Source of the DNA: Hyphomicrobiales bacterium
GTDB lineage: Bacteria; Pseudomonadota; Alphaproteobacteria; Rhizobiales; Aestuariivirgaceae
Direction: 5' to 3'
NCBI GenBank assembly: GCA_020029455.1
Contig: JAIBJH010000080.1
Coordinates: 1 to 10,029 of the forward strand
DNA length: 10,029 nucleotides
Shown: positions 7,881 to 10,029 of the stretch, one piece after another
How the letters are laid out: every line of letters begins with the position of its first letter
Numbering within the stretch: position 1 is the first letter of the stretch
Notes under the pieces: generated by a model
The model's database searches: none
What the model was told of the DNA's origin: nothing
What the model saw: only the letters and a program-made list of their open reading frames with translations
Made by a program: the position numbers and the translations under genes

Positions 7881-7952
7881 TTCAAGGAACGGACCCTACA
7901 CGTCCCGGCCTAAAGTGGCCTTTCAACGCCTGCTCAACAGCAGTCTCTCGTG

Positions 7953-7968
7953 TTAGCCTTGGGTTAAC
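7953..7968. promoter_or_regulatory. Candidate CtrA-binding box
   Basis: TTAG at 7953-7956, seven bases, then TTAAC at 7964-7968 match the alphaproteobacterial CtrA consensus TTAA-N7-TTAAC at 8 of 9 fixed positions. It lies in the 151-base divergent region between the PdhS-like kinase and mrp, two bases upstream of a proposed mrp -35 hexamer. I found no other such match at the TTAA sites I examined in the window. Binding is inference; a single near-match can arise by chance. Confidence 0.4.
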
Positions 7969-7969
7969 C

Positions 7970-7998
7970 TTGCCCGCTAACGCAAGCCTGCCTATATG
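7970..7998 (+). promoter_or_regulatory. Candidate sigma-70-type promoter for mrp
   Basis: TTGCCC at 7970-7975 and TATATG at 7993-7998 are separated by exactly 17 bases. Transcription would start near 8005, giving a leader of about 27 bases before the ATG at 8032. If this is right, the in-frame ATG at 7996, which lies inside the -10 hexamer, cannot be the start codon. The -10 is good; the -35 matches only half of the consensus. Confidence 0.4.
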
Positions 7999-8031
7999 CG
8001 GGGTTTCACAGCAAAATGCTCGCACCCTCTC

Positions 8032-9132
8032 ATGCCGAACCTCACACAAGACCGTATTTTCACTGAACTAAAACGCATTGCCGCCCCTGACGGGCGCGGC
8101 AACATTGTCTCCGCGGGGTTGGTGTCCGATATCGTCATCAATGGCGGCGAGGTCACCTTCGCATTAACCACAAGCCCGCAACACGTGAAGTCCATGGAGC
8201 AACTGCAGGCCGTGGTGCAGAAAACCGTGGCCGCCATTCCTGGCGTCACCCGTGCCCTCGTGGTGCTGACTGCGGAACGTCAACCGGGCCAAAAACAACA
8301 GACGGCCCCCCAGCGCGGCGGCGCTATACCCGGCATCAAACACATCATTGCGGTTGCCTCCGGCAAGGGCGGCGTCGGCAAATCAACGACCGCTATCAAT
8401 CTCGCCCTTGGCCTCAAGACGCTTGGCCTCTCCGTTGCGGTGCTCGATGCCGACATATACGGCCCCTCCATGCCCAAGCTCTTCGGCCTCAAGGGCAAGC
8501 CCCTGGCCAGCGACAAGCAAGGCAAGCGCATGAAGCCCATGGAACGCTTCGGCGTTGAAGTGGCCTCCATCGGGTTTCTTGTCGAGGAAGACACGCCCAT
8601 GATCTGGCGCGGCCCCATGGTGATGTCGGCCCTGAACCAGTTGCTGCGTGAAGTGGAGTGGTCGGAAACCGACGTTATGGTAGTCGACATGCCGCCCGGC
8701 ACCGGCGATGCGCAGTTGACGCTGGCCCAGCAGACGCCGCTCTCCGGCGCCGTCATTGTCTCGACGCCGCAGGATCTCGCTCTCATCGATGCCCGCAAGG
8801 GCCTCAACATGTTCCGCAAGACCAATGTGCCGGTGATCGGCATCGTCGAGAACATGAGCTACTTTGAATGCACCACCTGCGGCACGCGCCACGACATTTT
8901 CGGCCACGGCGGCGCAAAGGCCGAAGCGGAAAGGCTTGGCGTTCCATTCCTCGGCGAAGTTCCACTCGACCTCGATCTGAGGGTGAGGTCCGACAGCGGC
9001 GAGCCAGTGGTGGCAACAGCGCCGGAAAGCCGCCATGCGGCCCTTTACAGGGACATGGCCCGCCAGGTTTGGGCCGCTATTGAATCAGGCAGCTTGTCAA
9101 AGCCTCCGCCGCGCATCGTCATCAACGATTAA
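8032..9132 (+). CDS. mrp: Mrp/ApbC/NBP35 family iron-sulfur carrier ATPase
   Basis: From the ATG at 8032 the protein has 366 residues. An N-terminal DUF59/MIP18-like domain (about 5-80, with APDGRGNIVSAGLVSDIVI) is joined by a Gln/Pro/Gly-rich linker to a MinD/Mrp P-loop ATPase. The deviant Walker A is GKGGVGKST (111-119), the next conserved block is LDADIYGPSMPKLFGL (138-153), and Walker B is VMVVDMPPGTGD (215-226). Cys280-x-x-Cys283 in YFECTTCG is the pair that bridges a 4Fe-4S cluster between two subunits. The family holds and transfers iron-sulfur clusters to apoproteins in the cytosol. The frame also has an ATG at 7996; 8032 is chosen because family members begin close to the DUF59 helix and a promoter -10 seems to cover 7996. 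Neither start has a clear Shine-Dalgarno. It is divergent from the kinase and upstream of a small membrane-protein gene. Confidence 0.95.
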   Translation: MPNLTQDRIFTELKRIAAPDGRGNIVSAGLVSDIVINGGEVTFALTTSPQHVKSMEQLQAVVQKTVAAIPGVTRALVVLTAERQPGQKQQTAPQRGGAIPGIKHIIAVASGKGGVGKSTTAINLALGLKTLGLSVAVLDADIYGPSMPKLFGLKGKPLASDKQGKRMKPMERFGVEVASIGFLVEEDTPMIWRGPMVMSALNQLLREVEWSETDVMVVDMPPGTGDAQLTLAQQTPLSGAVIVSTPQDLALIDARKGLNMFRKTNVPVIGIVENMSYFECTTCGTRHDIFGHGGAKAEAERLGVPFLGEVPLDLDLRVRSDSGEPVVATAPESRHAALYRDMARQVWAAIESGSLSKPPPRIVIND

Positions 9133-9243
9133 CAGGCCCTATCCACACCTTGGACTTGGGGCTGGGCTTGTGATAACCCCATCTTGGATTGTGGCCGTCT
9201 AACAACGGCTTGACGAGCCAACGCATCGGACGAGCAAATGGAA

Positions 9244-9258
9244 TCACTTGCAAAGTGA
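9244..9258. promoter_or_regulatory. 15-base perfect dyad, possible operator
   Basis: TCACTT, GCA, AAGTGA form a perfect 6-base inverted repeat around a 3-base centre. It covers a possible -35 element, TTGCAA at 9248-9253, for the downstream membrane-protein gene. This is a plausible homodimeric regulator site, but no regulator is identified and a 6+6 dyad can occur by chance. Confidence 0.35.
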
Positions 9259-9278
9259 AAGATGCGCCAGGCTAAAAT
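9248..9278 (+). promoter_or_regulatory. Candidate promoter for the small membrane-protein gene
   Basis: TTGCAA at 9248-9253 and TAAAAT at 9273-9278 are separated by 19 bases. The -10 is close to consensus; the spacer is two bases longer than ideal. Predicted transcription start is near 9285, inside the left arm of the 9280-9323 inverted repeat. Confidence 0.35.
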
Positions 9279-9279
9279 G

Positions 9280-9323
9280 ATGGAGCCGCTTTCCGACGGT
9301 CAGTTGACCATCGGCGGCTCCAT
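9280..9323. repeat. Long inverted repeat just upstream of a ribosome-binding site
   Basis: ATGGAGCCGC (9280-9289) and GCGGCTCCAT (9314-9323) are perfect inverted arms. Inside them, CCGACGGTCA (9293-9302) pairs with TGACCATCGG (9305-9314) with one mismatch, so the whole forms a near-continuous stem of about 19 pairs with a four-base bulge and a tiny loop. The right arm ends 7 bases before the GGAGGGGA ribosome site (9331-9338) of the next gene. There is no T-run, so it is unlikely to be a simple terminator; it may be an operator at the transcription start or, in read-through RNA from mrp, a structure beside the ribosome site. Confidence 0.7.
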
Positions 9324-9341
9324 GTCCATGGGAGGGGAAGC

Positions 9342-9998
9342 ATGTCAAAACTCATGTCTGTGCTGGGGATCATTCTCCTGGCCGTCGGTTTGGCGGTCGG
9401 ACTATTGGAGATTGCCAACCCTGGCCATCTGCAGGGCATGGGTGTCAATCTCGATACATCTGTTTCGCTGATTGTCGGCGGCGTTGTGGCCATTGGCCTT
9501 GGCGGCGTCATCGCTGCCCTTGAGCGCGGCATGCTCACCGTTCCCGGCTACGAGGAAACCACCACCGAGCTGGAAGTTGCCGCAACGGAGGAGGTCGAAA
9601 CCTCAACTGGCGAAGTTGAGGAGAGGCCGTCCCGCAAGATCCGCTTCCCAAGCTTTGGCCGCAAGGCTGCGGCAACTGCAGCAGTCGAAGCGTCCGCCGA
9701 AGACGGCCCACCATCGGTGCAGGAAACCATCGATGCCCTCGAACAGGCCAAGAAGGACATCAAGGGCGCGCTCGGCGGCATGGAAACAATCCTCCCCGAA
9801 ACAGAGACCTCAGAAAGCAAGAGCGCGTCCGATGAACCGGCGGAAGGCGAGCTCTATGTGATCGAAGAGAAAACCATCCGCGGCCGCCCCGCCCGCATCC
9901 TTTCCGATAATACCGTCGAAGCCGAAACCGACGAGGGCTGGATGCGCTTCGAGAACATCGACCACCTCAACGAATATCTCGACACCGCCCACGGGTGA
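9342..9998 (+). CDS. Conserved-looking two-helix membrane protein of unknown function
   Basis: I do not recognise a named family for this 218-residue protein. It has two membrane helices at the N-terminus (about 4-23 and 41-60) joined by a short loop with NPGHLQGMGVNLDTS, then a long acidic, Ala/Glu/Thr-rich linker (70-170) broken by a basic patch RKIRFPSFGRK (98-108) and a short helical stretch (125-150). It ends in a compact, ordered-looking domain (171-215) with IRGRPARILSDNTVEAET followed by DEGWMRFENIDHLNEYLD. The layout suggests a membrane anchor presenting a small C-terminal domain on a flexible tether, probably in the cytoplasm. The ATG at 9342 has an excellent GGAGGGGA ribosome site. 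It lies 209 bases after mrp and appears to have its own control region, so it need not be in the mrp operon. Confidence 0.85.
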   Translation: MSKLMSVLGIILLAVGLAVGLLEIANPGHLQGMGVNLDTSVSLIVGGVVAIGLGGVIAALERGMLTVPGYEETTTELEVAATEEVETSTGEVEERPSRKIRFPSFGRKAAATAAVEASAEDGPPSVQETIDALEQAKKDIKGALGGMETILPETETSESKSASDEPAEGELYVIEEKTIRGRPARILSDNTVEAETDEGWMRFENIDHLNEYLDTAHG

Positions 9999-10001
9999 CT
10001 A

Positions 10002-10029
10002 AAGCCCCCCTCTCTCCATCGGCGGGCTT
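10002..10029 (+). terminator. Likely rho-independent terminator, cut by window edge
   Basis: AAGCCCCCC at 10002-10010 pairs with GGCGGGCTT at 10021-10029, with one mismatch in nine, around a ten-base loop. It begins 3 bases after the stop codon of the membrane-protein gene, and the window ends at TT, where a T-run would be expected to start. The stem is seen directly; the T-run lies outside the window. Confidence 0.5.

Noticed and set aside
9150..9209. Possible terminator after mrp (GGGG...CCCC near 9157-9180; GCCGT/ACGGC at 9194-9209)
   Set aside because: The stems are only 4-5 base pairs and no T-run follows, so termination between mrp and the next gene is not supported.

Overview
The window is a GC-rich stretch of a bacterial chromosome, most likely from an alphaproteobacterium of the Hyphomicrobiales/Rhizobiales type. 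The evidence is a PdhS/DivJ/PleC-style histidine kinase H-box, an Mrp/ApbC protein of typical alphaproteobacterial form, a nested palindromic repeat with CGTCATCCCG ends of a kind common in that class, and a near-consensus CtrA box. No phage, plasmid, insertion sequence, CRISPR array, tRNA or rRNA is visible. All eight genes read as intact, apart from the amidase, which the left edge cuts.

Layout. On the minus strand, 2792 to 1 holds an M20-family metallopeptidase followed 39 bases later by an amidase-signature enzyme, probably one transcription unit for breaking down peptides and amides. Divergent from it, on the plus strand, 2919-6139 holds a DASS/SLC13-type anion transporter, a tandem-domain universal stress protein starting 3 bases after the transporter stop, and a glutathione S-transferase 23 bases further on; this looks like one operon. 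It ends at a 117-base nested inverted repeat (6172-6288), which also faces the end of a convergent gene for a six-helix membrane histidine kinase (7880-6300, minus). Divergent from the kinase is mrp/apbC (8032-9132, plus), an iron-sulfur carrier ATPase. Last is a small two-helix membrane protein of unknown function (9342-9998), preceded by two palindromes around a possible promoter and followed by a likely terminator that runs into the window edge.

How the genes fit together. The peptidase and amidase would release amino acids or acids from amide-bonded compounds. The transporter probably takes up a dicarboxylate or similar anion, but both of its normal SNT substrate/sodium motifs are altered, so its substrate is open. 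The tightly coupled stress protein may sense nucleotide or energy state for the transporter. The kinase probably belongs to the network that controls CtrA, and the CtrA-like site in its divergent intergenic region would fit feedback or cell-cycle-timed expression of the kinase, mrp, or both. No wholly new system is evident. The points most worth a second look are the altered transporter with its Usp partner, the CtrA-like box, and the double-palindrome control region ahead of the uncharacterised membrane protein.
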